DNA of 22,029 nt. It comes from CAZGSG01 sp964528095 (GTDB lineage Bacteria; Bacteroidota; Bacteroidia; Chitinophagales; Chitinophagaceae). The notes under the pieces were generated by a model, which saw only the letters and a list, made by a program, of their open reading frames with translations, was not told the origin of the DNA and did no database searches. The position numbers and the translations under genes were made by a program. Positions 15,670-22,029 of the stretch are shown here, piece by piece (the stretch's first letter is position 1; the number at the start of each line of letters is the position of its first letter). The DNA is taken from contig CAZGSG010000074.1 of the NCBI GenBank assembly GCA_964528095.1, forward strand, positions 1 to 22,029, read 5' to 3'.

Positions 15670-17097
15670 TTGTCATACGAACCCATTTCTGCATTCGATA
15701 TATTCAAAATAGGTATAGGGCCTTCCAGTTCCCATACATTAGGTCCCTGGCGGGCGGCTCAGCGCTTTCTGCAAACACTCCAGCAGCGGAATATACTATT
15801 TGACGTTACAGATATTAAAGTATTACTATATGGTTCGTTGGCCAAGACAGGGGTAGGGCATGGAACCGATATTGCGGTACAGTTGGGATTAAGCGGAGAT
15901 GACCCGGTCAGCTTTGATGTGAATAATATCAGGTCAAAGATCAATGATATCGCAGCCATGAATAAAATTATCCTGGCAGGTAAACACGAAACAGATTTTG
16001 ATCCGCGCGAGGATATCGAGTTTCTTTTTAGCGAAACACTGCCGTATCATCCAAATGCGCTTACCTTCCTGGCCACGCTAAAAAACTCCGATCAAATAGC
16101 CGAAACCTACTATTCTATTGGCGGTGGATTTGTAAAAAAAGAAGGGGAGGAGAATGCCTCTGCGCAAAACGCACAACTACCGTTTCCGATCAATACATCT
16201 GATGATATCCTGCACTGGTGCATCAAAACGGGGATGGCAATTCATGAGATTGTATTGGAAAATGAAAACGCCTGGCGTCCCGAGGCTGAAACAAGGGAAG
16301 GTTTGTTAAGGATCTGGCAGGTGATGAAGGAATGTATCTACAGGGGATGCCATGCGGAAGGAATATTGCCGGGAGGCTTAAACGTAAGAAGAAGGGCCGC
16401 AGCATTAAATAAAAAATTACTCGCAGGTATTTCTTATCATGATATGGATACCTGGCTGGAGGCGATCCGCAAAGGAGGCAATGATTTTAAATATACACTT
16501 GACTGGGTAAGTTGTTTTGCATTAGCTGTAAACGAAGAGAATGCTTCTTTTGGAAGAGTGGTTACCGCCCCCACGAATGGCGCTGCGGGCGTAATACCTG
16601 CCGTTTTATTGTACCAGGTTATTTTTTGCAATGGCAATAAGGACGACCTTGTCGTGCCTTTCCTGCTCACCGCATCAGAGATCGGCAGCATCTTTAAAAA
16701 AGGCGCTACCATATCTGCGGCAATGGGTGGCTGCCAGGCAGAGATCGGTGTATCATCTTCTATGGCTGCAGCAGCACTTACAGAGGGGATGGGGGGCAGC
16801 CAGCGGCAGGCAATGATGGCCGCGGAAATAGCGATGGAACATCACCTGGGAATGACCTGCGATCCCATCGGCGGGCTTGTACAAATACCCTGTATCGAAC
16901 GAAATACTATGGGGGCTATCAAAGCGATCACCGCTTCACAACTCGCTTTGCAAAGCACACCTGATTTTGCAAAAGTGTCACTGGATGCCGTCATCAAAAC
17001 AATGTGGGATACTTCGCTCGACATGAATTATAAATACAAAGAAACGGCCGATGGAGGACTTGCGATAAATGTACCGTTGAGTTTGCCGGAATGCTGA
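15670..17097 (+). CDS. sdaA: L-serine ammonia-lyase, one-chain iron-sulfur type
   Basis: This enzyme deaminates L-serine to pyruvate and ammonia using a [4Fe-4S] cluster, in the cytoplasm. The chain covers both the beta-type N-terminal half (FDIFKIGIGPSSSHTLGPWR) and the catalytic alpha half. Cluster ligands C362 in GGCQAEIG, C404 in MTCDPI and C415 in IPCIERN (numbered from 15649) have spacing 42 and 11, as in the Legionella enzyme. RVVTAPTNGAAGVIPA and GSQRQAMMAAEIAMEHHLG are also family-typical. The frame opens at a TTG at 15649, but that codon lies inside a -7-like element. The TTG at 15670 gives MSYEPISAFDIF, the usual N-terminus, and is preferred (475 aa). It is preceded by a terminator and probably forms its own transcription unit. 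Confidence 0.93.
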   Translation: MSYEPISAFDIFKIGIGPSSSHTLGPWRAAQRFLQTLQQRNILFDVTDIKVLLYGSLAKTGVGHGTDIAVQLGLSGDDPVSFDVNNIRSKINDIAAMNKIILAGKHETDFDPREDIEFLFSETLPYHPNALTFLATLKNSDQIAETYYSIGGGFVKKEGEENASAQNAQLPFPINTSDDILHWCIKTGMAIHEIVLENENAWRPEAETREGLLRIWQVMKECIYRGCHAEGILPGGLNVRRRAAALNKKLLAGISYHDMDTWLEAIRKGGNDFKYTLDWVSCFALAVNEENASFGRVVTAPTNGAAGVIPAVLLYQVIFCNGNKDDLVVPFLLTASEIGSIFKKGATISAAMGGCQAEIGVSSSMAAAALTEGMGGSQRQAMMAAEIAMEHHLGMTCDPIGGLVQIPCIERNTMGAIKAITASQLALQSTPDFAKVSLDAVIKTMWDTSLDMNYKYKETADGGLAINVPLSLPEC

Positions 17098-17099
17098 TG

Positions 17100-17202
17100 T
17101 TAATTCAAAAGTCAAAAGTAAAAATTCAAAAATAAATTCCGAAAGAGCCAATTTCTTTTCGATCCCGAAGACCCTATTTTTTAATTTTTAATTTTGAATT
17201 AA
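17100..17202. repeat. Heptad-array inverted repeat, element 1
   Basis: An AT-rich hairpin built of 7-bp units. The left arm (17100-17134) has five consecutive heptads, TTAATTC then four of the AAAANTN type. The right arm (17175-17202), read on the minus strand, has four: TTAATTC, two AAAATTA and AAAAATA. The outer unit TTAATTC plus four A and the inner unit AAAAATA are the same in both arms, though the right arm is one heptad shorter. The loop is 40 bp without the period. It fills the gap between the convergent serine dehydratase and CBS genes, and its right end contains the TAA stop of the CBS gene. It may serve as a two-way terminator. Confidence 0.7.
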
Positions 17203-17633
17203 CTCTGCCCCTGTATATAATTCTCCAAATGACTGATCGTTTCCTTCTGTGCCAGGATCGTTTCTTTTACCACATCGCTCATGGAAATGATACCAGCCAA
17301 TTCTCCTTTGTCAAATACAGGTAAATAGCGAATGTTTTTTTGAGACATCAGTGACATGCAAAGATCAATGCTGTCCTCTGGTCTGACCGACGGAAGGTCA
17401 GATGACATGATCTCGGAAACTTTGGTGTCAATAGAATGTTTGCCCTTTAGTATCACTTTTCTTGAATAGTCGCGCTCAGTGATGATGCCTTTGTAGGCAC
17501 CCTGTTCCATGACCACTACTGAACCGATATTCTTTTCGGCCATGATCTTAAGGGCATCCAGTACGGTAGTGCCTGGAGATACAGACACCGTACTATTTCC
17601 TTTACGGGAAAGAATAGAAGATATTTTTTTCAT
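17199..17633 (-). CDS. Tandem CBS-domain protein
   Basis: A 144-aa stand-alone Bateman module: CBS1 at about 8-62 (TVSVSPGTTVLDALKIMAEKN..GIITERDYSRK) and CBS2 at about 70-128 (SEIMSSDLPSVRPEDSI..GIISMSDVVK), then a short helix LAQKETISHLENYIQGQS. The GIITERD and GIISMSD signatures are the usual adenosine-nucleotide binding loops. Such stand-alone pairs sense AMP, ATP or related nucleotides and act on partner proteins; the partner is unknown. The stop lies inside heptad element 1. Upstream, TAAACTTG (17638-17645, minus) is one base off the -7 consensus and ends 4 bases before the ATG. Gene and mqnE are on the same strand, but heptad element 2 lies between them. Confidence 0.9.
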   Translation of the reverse strand: MKKISSILSRKGNSTVSVSPGTTVLDALKIMAEKNIGSVVVMEQGAYKGIITERDYSRKVILKGKHSIDTKVSEIMSSDLPSVRPEDSIDLCMSLMSQKNIRYLPVFDKGELAGIISMSDVVKETILAQKETISHLENYIQGQS

Positions 17634-17678
17634 ATAGCAAGTTTAGCATATGAAATTTACGAATAAAGAAGCGGTTGG

Positions 17679-17778
17679 AAAATTAAAAATTCAAAATGCA
17701 AAATTAAAAAAAAGCCGCTCTAAACTGAAGCCTGAACCCTATTTCGGGCACTCTTTTTAATTTTGCATTTTTAATTTA
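17679..17778. repeat. Heptad-array inverted repeat, element 2
   Basis: The left arm (17679-17713) has five heptads of the AAAANTN type, including AAAATTC, AAAATGC and AAAATTA, ending in a run of A. The right arm (17751-17778), read on the minus strand, has four, including TAAATTA, AAAATGC and AAAATTA. A perfect 14-bp inverted repeat (TGCAAAATTAAAAA, 17697-17710 against 17754-17767) forms the core, with an irregular 37-bp loop. The right arm encodes the last residues and TAA stop of mqnE (17771-17773). It lies between mqnE and the downstream CBS gene and could weaken read-through. Confidence 0.7.
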
Positions 17779-18922
17779 ACAGCGGGTTTAGTTCAATCTC
17801 CTTTATATCAATATCGCTATAGTCCCTGATCACATTATACAGGGTGCCTCTTTCCACCGGCTTTCTTTTGGCTTGTTTGATAAGAGTAACGAGTTGTGCC
17901 GTATTCATGGAAGGGGTCTGCTCTTCAGAACCTGCCATCGAATAAATCCTGGTAGTGTCATCGATGGTACCATCAATATCGTTTACGCCGAAAGACAGCG
18001 TGAGTTGTGCATTCTGCCTGCCCAGCATGGGCCAGTAAGCTTTAAGATGCGGAAAATTATCCATGTATATTCTCGCTATGGCATACATCTTCATATCTTC
18101 TGTCAGCCCGGATTCAGGCACATGACTCATATCATTTTCCTTATTGCGGAATTTAAGCGGGATGAACGTATTAAAACCTTTTGTTCTGTCTTGTAGTTCC
18201 CTCAACCTGCTCATATGATCAATACGGTGCACATATTTTTCGATATGACCGTACAACATGGTGGCATTGCTTTGCATGCCGAGTTTATGCGCAGTTTCAT
18301 GTATATGCAGCCAGCCGGTGCCATCTATCTTATCTGCGGATATCTGGTTCCTGATCTCGGGATGAAAGATCTCCGCGCCCCCGCCCGGTAATGAATCGAG
18401 GCCTGCGATATGCAGGTACTGCATTCCTTCTTCCACGCTCATTTTTGCCTTGCGAAACATATAATCAAGCTCCACGGCAGTAAACCCTTTGATATGCAGC
18501 TCGGGCCGGTGCGCCTTGATCTTCCGCATCAATTCAGCAAAAAACTCCAGGTTCATTTTAGGATGTACACCACCCACGATATGTACCTCGGTCACAGGTT
18601 TTCCGTCATATTTTTTTACAATATCCAGCATCTGCTCCATGCTGAGTTCCCAGCCCTCATCCCGGTGCGCGTATAGCCTGCTGTAAGAGCAGAAATGACA
18701 GGAGAATACACAGACATTGGTGGGTTCTATATGAAAATTACGGTTGAAATAAGTCACATCGCCATGCAGGCGTTCTCTTATCACATTGGCCAGGCTGCCG
18801 GCAAAACCAACACTGGCTTTTTCAAACAATAGAAGTGCTTCTTCGTCGGTTATCCTGACCCCTGCATTTACTTTTTCAGCAATGGTCCTGAACGCTACGG
18901 GGATCTCTTTAGTAAGGAGCAT
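17771..18922 (-). CDS. mqnE: Aminofutalosine synthase, radical SAM (MqnE)
   Basis: A 383-aa radical SAM enzyme. The cluster motif CVFSCHFC has C71, C75 and C78 (CxxxCxxC) in the context HIEPTNVCVFSCHFCSYSR, typical of MqnE rather than MqnC. EVHIVGGVHPKMNLEFF, HIKGFTAVELDYM, and LPGGGAEIFHPEIR are family motifs shared with MqnE and CofH. It joins SAM-derived adenosine to 3-[(1-carboxyvinyl)oxy]benzoate in the futalosine pathway to menaquinone. No other mqn gene is in the window. The start is the ATG at 18922, 19 bases after a TACCTTTG promoter element. The 3' end lies within heptad element 2. Confusion with MqnC is unlikely but possible. Confidence 0.9.
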   Translation of the reverse strand: MLLTKEIPVAFRTIAEKVNAGVRITDEEALLLFEKASVGFAGSLANVIRERLHGDVTYFNRNFHIEPTNVCVFSCHFCSYSRLYAHRDEGWELSMEQMLDIVKKYDGKPVTEVHIVGGVHPKMNLEFFAELMRKIKAHRPELHIKGFTAVELDYMFRKAKMSVEEGMQYLHIAGLDSLPGGGAEIFHPEIRNQISADKIDGTGWLHIHETAHKLGMQSNATMLYGHIEKYVHRIDHMSRLRELQDRTKGFNTFIPLKFRNKENDMSHVPESGLTEDMKMYAIARIYMDNFPHLKAYWPMLGRQNAQLTLSFGVNDIDGTIDDTTRIYSMAGSEEQTPSMNTAQLVTLIKQAKRKPVERGTLYNVIRDYSDIDIKEIELNPLLN

Positions 18923-18941
18923 AATAAGTTTTATAAAGTAA

Positions 18942-18949
18942 CAAAGGTA
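18942..18949 (-). promoter_or_regulatory. Candidate -7 promoter element for mqnE
   Basis: On the minus strand TACCTTTG matches TAnnTTTG exactly and ends 19 bases before the mqnE ATG, leaving a normal short leader. At the expected -33 distance there is CTG rather than TTG. Confidence 0.55.
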
Positions 18950-19010
18950 GGCCGGTTCGGTTTAAAATCAGGCCGGAATTTAACAGGCGGCGGTGCGGGA
19001 GAGGGGTGAT

Positions 19011-19143
19011 TAGATGGTAGATATTGGATTTTAGATGTTGGATAATAGATATTGGATAAATTTCCCCCCTGAGTTACCCGGGTGCCGGATCGGTGCATCA
19101 ACCATCTACTATCCAACATCCAAAATCCAACATCTACTATCTC
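19011..19143. repeat. Heptad-array inverted repeat, element 3
   Basis: The left arm (19011-19059) is exactly seven consecutive heptads of consensus TRGATNN (for example TAGATGG, TAGATAT, TGGATTT), seen also as 14-bp units TAGATRTTGGATWW. The right arm (19102-19143), read on the minus strand, has six heptads: five of the TRGATNN family and a diverged outer one. The arms pair over about 40 bp around a 42-bp GC-richer loop (19060-19101). Most arm differences would be G-U wobbles in a minus-strand RNA. The element lies between the terminator of the adhesin gene and the promoter of mqnE. Confidence 0.72.
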
Positions 19144-19172
19144 ACCTAAATTCCACCATCACCAATCCCCAC

Positions 19173-19201
19173 AAAAAAAAGCCCCGGACCAGGTCCAGGG
19201 C
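19173..19201 (-). terminator. Rho-independent terminator of the adhesin gene
   Basis: On the minus strand a GC-rich stem pairs GCCCTGGACC with GGTCCGGGGC (19181-19201; one T-G wobble) and is followed by eight T (19173-19180). It lies 22 bases after the adhesin stop codon. Confidence 0.9.
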
Positions 19202-19223
19202 TTCACTATCATTAAATGAAAGA

Positions 19224-22029
19224 TTAATACTTCATGATCCTGATCTGCGTGTCTTTTCCATCGCTATAACCAATGTTCACGATGTACATACCTGCGGATT
19301 TTCCTGTAAGGTCGATCGGAAGTACGTTGGCCGTATTGCCGGTGTATTCCTTCTTCCAGATCAGTTGACCTGCGCTGTTCAGTACAGTAATGAACTTAAG
19401 ATTCGTTGGCGCCTGTACAAACCAGAGATTGAATCTGCCATCAGAAGGATTCGGTGTTATTACATAGCCTGCTGCCTTAAGGTTAGCTGGCAAAATCCTT
19501 GAGGCAAGATTCACGTTATCGATATAGATATCGTTCTGGTTATTGTTAGTGCTACGGAATATAACCTGTAAAGGACCGTTTGGACGATATGAAGTCAGGT
19601 CAATTACTTCCCTTCTCCATTGTGTTGCGCCTGAAGGTGCATACTCAGTTGGAGTCTGGTAATTGTCAAAAGGACTCAATGTCTGTAATTCAAATCCTGC
19701 TTTCTTATATACCGTGGTAAATGTTGCACCACAATCCCTGGTCACCAGTACTTCCAGTGTATCCATTGGTGTTGTGCCATCTACAAGTACACGGGTAGTG
19801 GCCGACAGATCAAAGGCAAGTTTTACAGAGTCAACGCCGGTATAGTCAAGAATCGGTGAGTACAATGCATCTTTCTGACCATTGGAGTAATAGATGAAAT
19901 TCCTGATCGCTGCAGACCCTGCACTGTTTTTACCTGTGCCCGCTCTTTGCCATGTCAGCGCGCCATCAGGATTAGACACTGCCCAACCAGTTGGAGGGAA
20001 TGTAGTGCTTTCAAAGGTTTCAGCTATCAATGGGAGTGTTGCTGAAATAGTAGCCGTTCTTACGATGGTATCATTCAGCAGGTATTGATCACCTACACCA
20101 CTTGCAGCGGTAGTTGTATAGCTATATACTTTGATCGTGTTTACTCCAGCAGCCAGCGTGCCTGCTGTCAGCGCTACTGTAGTAGACGCGTTAGGTGCAA
20201 TGTTTACACCTGTTACTGATTTAACGATCGGGGCGCCTGCGCCAATTGTATAAGCGATATCGAAGGCTGTTACCGCTTCCGTACCTGCATTGAATAATGT
20301 AGCTGTTGGTGTAAAGTTTGGCGTACAGATCACATCAGGTGATATGCTTACCAGTTGAAGATCTCTCTTGAATTTAGGAGTGATCTTGATATTGTCAAGG
20401 AAGATATTGTTTCCGTAATCGCTCCTGTTTTCGAATTGTAATAACACGCTTCCGCCGGTGTATGCTGCACCAAGATTAATGGTTTCAGTTCTCCATTCAT
20501 TTTGAGCTGCTACATTGAAGATATCTTCTGAAGAACCCTCGGTAGCCAATGTGGCGCCTGACTTGCTATAAACACTGGTAAATGTCGCTCCGCAATCGGT
20601 TGAAGCAAGTACCCGCAGCCTGTCAAGTGAACCTGGATAGTTCTTGTGTGCAACATCAAAGGTGATCGTAAGACCATCCGCTCCTACAGTTCTTACAGGA
20701 GGTGATTGCAGGGCATCCAGCTGGCCGGTGAAATCAGCTGTCCAGTTATCAATATACGCAGAGAATGAGCTTGCTTTACCGCTTGCTGCTTTTATCCAGG
20801 TATTGTTATTGTTTGGATTTATAAGCGCCCAGTTTGTTGGAACAAAGTTTCCTTCAAAACCTTCTGAGATGTTAGTAACAGTCACTGGCACAACGAATGT
20901 CCGGGTAAGGGTATCGTTGGCAGGAGTACCATCCACCCCAGGGGTAGCAGTGATCATATCACTAACGAAGAACTTGATCGTGTTAGAACCTGCTGCAGGA
21001 GTAATAGTAGGGAATGTAATTGTTGTTGTTCCGCCAGCTGGTGCAAGTGAAATATTATAACCGGATATTACGGGTGTTCCGTTATTCAGTATATAACCTG
21101 CTTTAAATCCGGTAACAGTTTCTCCGCCTGCATTCCTTACAGTAAATGAAGGGGCAAATGGTGGAGCGCATTCTGTTGCCGCTGGCCTTCCGATAGCGCT
21201 TGCAACAAGATCCTTATTCGGTTTCACTGCCACGCTTATATTATCAAGCCATACCAGGTTACCATAGTCGCTGGTATTCCTGAAGGCTACCAGTATCTGG
21301 CCTGCACCGAAGATATTGTTTCCTATTGCGATTCTTTCTTTTCTCCAGTCAGAAGGAATAGGTATGAAGCCCGCAGTAGAAGAACCTGCCGTAGCAAGGG
21401 CCGTTCCCGACTTACTATACAGTGATGTAAAGGTGGCGCCACAATCAGTGGATACCAGTACATCCAGCTTGTCATTGGCGTTTGGATAATTCTTATGTGC
21501 CAGATCGAACGTGATCAATATAGAGTCAGTTGCCAGTAAGCCGGTAGTAATGATCTTTGGTGTTCTGTAATCATCAAAATGGTCAAGGCTGCCTGCATTG
21601 CTATAGTTATCGATAGCTGTAGCTCTTGAACCTGCACCACCTGTTCCAGGGGTAGCATATACCCAGGTATTGTCACCGTCCGGATTAAACACAGACCATC
21701 CTGTTGGCAGGAACACGGACTCAAAATTCTGAGTAACGGGAAGAGTTGCCGGACCTGCAATAACTACCGTAGTGGTGCTTGTATTATTGCCTGCATTTTC
21801 ATCTGCTCCGCCATTAGGCGCTGAAATAACGAAGGTGAACGTGTTGCCTCCTTCAACAAGTGCCTGTGGAGTTAACGCAGCTACTTGCGACTTGGATGTA
21901 CGAATATTTACAGTTAATGTTTGAGTGATCGGAGCACGTGCACCAACAGTCACAGTATCAGTGAAAGAGGTGAGTGGTGTAGTACCGTTATTTACGATAT
22001 TGATCCCTGGCGAAAACTTACCCGGGCAA
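19224..22029 (-). CDS. T9SS-exported modular adhesin, C-terminal part (N-terminus outside window)
   Basis: The frame is open to the right edge, so the N-terminus lies beyond it; the GTG at 21953 is only an internal codon. Numbering from 21953: three cleaved-adhesin/choice-of-anchor-type modules at about 75-242, 363-525 and 643-817, each starting with (F)E..F.P..W...NP and holding DCGATFT..Y.K.G and a closing LDNI/IDNV. CARDB/Ig-like linkers occur between them (about 246-358 and 530-640), each near the start with a Cys in (C)xPxFxP. A type A T9SS sorting domain (about 828-909: ITPNPSDGRFNL, LTGKSAGMYIVNI) ends the chain, directing outer-membrane passage and surface attachment. The module plus linker repeat is about 280-288 aa. 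Adhesion or polymer binding is inferred from the modules. A terminator follows the stop. Confidence 0.9.
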   Translation of the reverse strand, partial: CPGKFSPGINIVNNGTTPLTSFTDTVTVGARAPITQTLTVNIRTSKSQVAALTPQALVEGGNTFTFVISAPNGGADENAGNNTSTTTVVIAGPATLPVTQNFESVFLPTGWSVFNPDGDNTWVYATPGTGGAGSRATAIDNYSNAGSLDHFDDYRTPKIITTGLLATDSILITFDLAHKNYPNANDKLDVLVSTDCGATFTSLYSKSGTALATAGSSTAGFIPIPSDWRKERIAIGNNIFGAGQILVAFRNTSDYGNLVWLDNISVAVKPNKDLVASAIGRPAATECAPPFAPSFTVRNAGGETVTGFKAGYILNNGTPVISGYNISLAPAGGTTTITFPTITPAAGSNTIKFFVSDMITATPGVDGTPANDTLTRTFVVPVTVTNISEGFEGNFVPTNWALINPNNNNTWIKAASGKASSFSAYIDNWTADFTGQLDALQSPPVRTVGADGLTITFDVAHKNYPGSLDRLRVLASTDCGATFTSVYSKSGATLATEGSSEDIFNVAAQNEWRTETINLGAAYTGGSVLLQFENRSDYGNNIFLDNIKITPKFKRDLQLVSISPDVICTPNFTPTATLFNAGTEAVTAFDIAYTIGAGAPIVKSVTGVNIAPNASTTVALTAGTLAAGVNTIKVYSYTTTAASGVGDQYLLNDTIVRTATISATLPLIAETFESTTFPPTGWAVSNPDGALTWQRAGTGKNSAGSAAIRNFIYYSNGQKDALYSPILDYTGVDSVKLAFDLSATTRVLVDGTTPMDTLEVLVTRDCGATFTTVYKKAGFELQTLSPFDNYQTPTEYAPSGATQWRREVIDLTSYRPNGPLQVIFRSTNNNQNDIYIDNVNLASRILPANLKAAGYVITPNPSDGRFNLWFVQAPTNLKFITVLNSAGQLIWKKEYTGNTANVLPIDLTGKSAGMYIVNIGYSDGKDTQIRIMKY

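Noticed and set aside
18931..19119. Minus-strand frame upstream of mqnE, and a plus-strand frame from 19035, sharing a short peptide
   Set aside because: Both translate the two arms of heptad element 3, so the shared peptide reflects the inverted repeat and not a gene pair.
17100..19143. CRISPR array or insertion-sequence ends as an explanation of the intergenic repeats
   Set aside because: Units are 7 bp and contiguous without spacers, and no transposase gene or target-site duplication is seen.

Overview
The window looks like chromosomal DNA of a Bacteroidota bacterium, probably Chitinophagaceae or a close relative. Evidence: a type IX secretion (T9SS) C-terminal sorting domain with cleaved-adhesin modules; a TPR/LytS-type sensor kinase paired with a LytTR-type regulator; a Bacteroidota-style HU-fold/SPOR-like membrane protein; an MqnE-type radical SAM enzyme (futalosine route to menaquinone); starts without clear Shine-Dalgarno sequences; and several copies of the Bacteroidota -7 element TAnnTTTG. 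The genus is an inference. No tRNA, rRNA, CRISPR array, insertion sequence or prophage gene was seen.

Layout. 1-2206 (minus): a TPR sensor histidine kinase and the receiver half of its response regulator, cut by the window edge. 2653-5457 (plus): two adjacent secreted proteins, a WG-repeat protein and a two-part protein of unknown function. 5642-6582 (minus): a small secreted ricin-type lectin-like protein and a lipocalin-like protein. 6583-7199: a 617-bp gene-free stretch with inverted repeats. 7200-11616 (plus): a soluble signalling block made of a GAF histidine kinase, a five-PAS histidine kinase and a stand-alone receiver. 11678-14657 (minus): an NAD(P)-binding epimerase-like protein, a 16-cysteine four-helix-bundle protein, a DUF985 cupin, and an HU-fold/SPOR-like membrane protein that overlaps the cupin by one base. 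14722-17097 (plus): a small membrane protein, an FKBP lipoprotein and a one-chain iron-sulfur L-serine dehydratase. 17199-18922 (minus): a two-CBS-domain protein and MqnE. 19224-22029 (minus): the C-terminal part of a large modular adhesin exported by T9SS.

The most unusual structure is in three intergenic spaces around the CBS and mqnE genes (17100-17202, 17679-17778, 19011-19143). Each holds an inverted pair of arrays of degenerate 7-bp units, about 4-7 units per arm, around a less regular loop of about 37-42 bp. Two elements share the unit family AAAANTN and the third uses TRGATNN. The architecture is the same although the sequence differs, which suggests a family of heptad-built hairpins that keeps its fold and 7-bp period while its sequence drifts. 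In the first two, the right arm supplies the stop codon of the neighbouring minus-strand gene.

Functionally the window mixes two-component signalling, envelope and secreted proteins, and housekeeping metabolism (serine deamination, menaquinone synthesis). No single pathway links all the genes.
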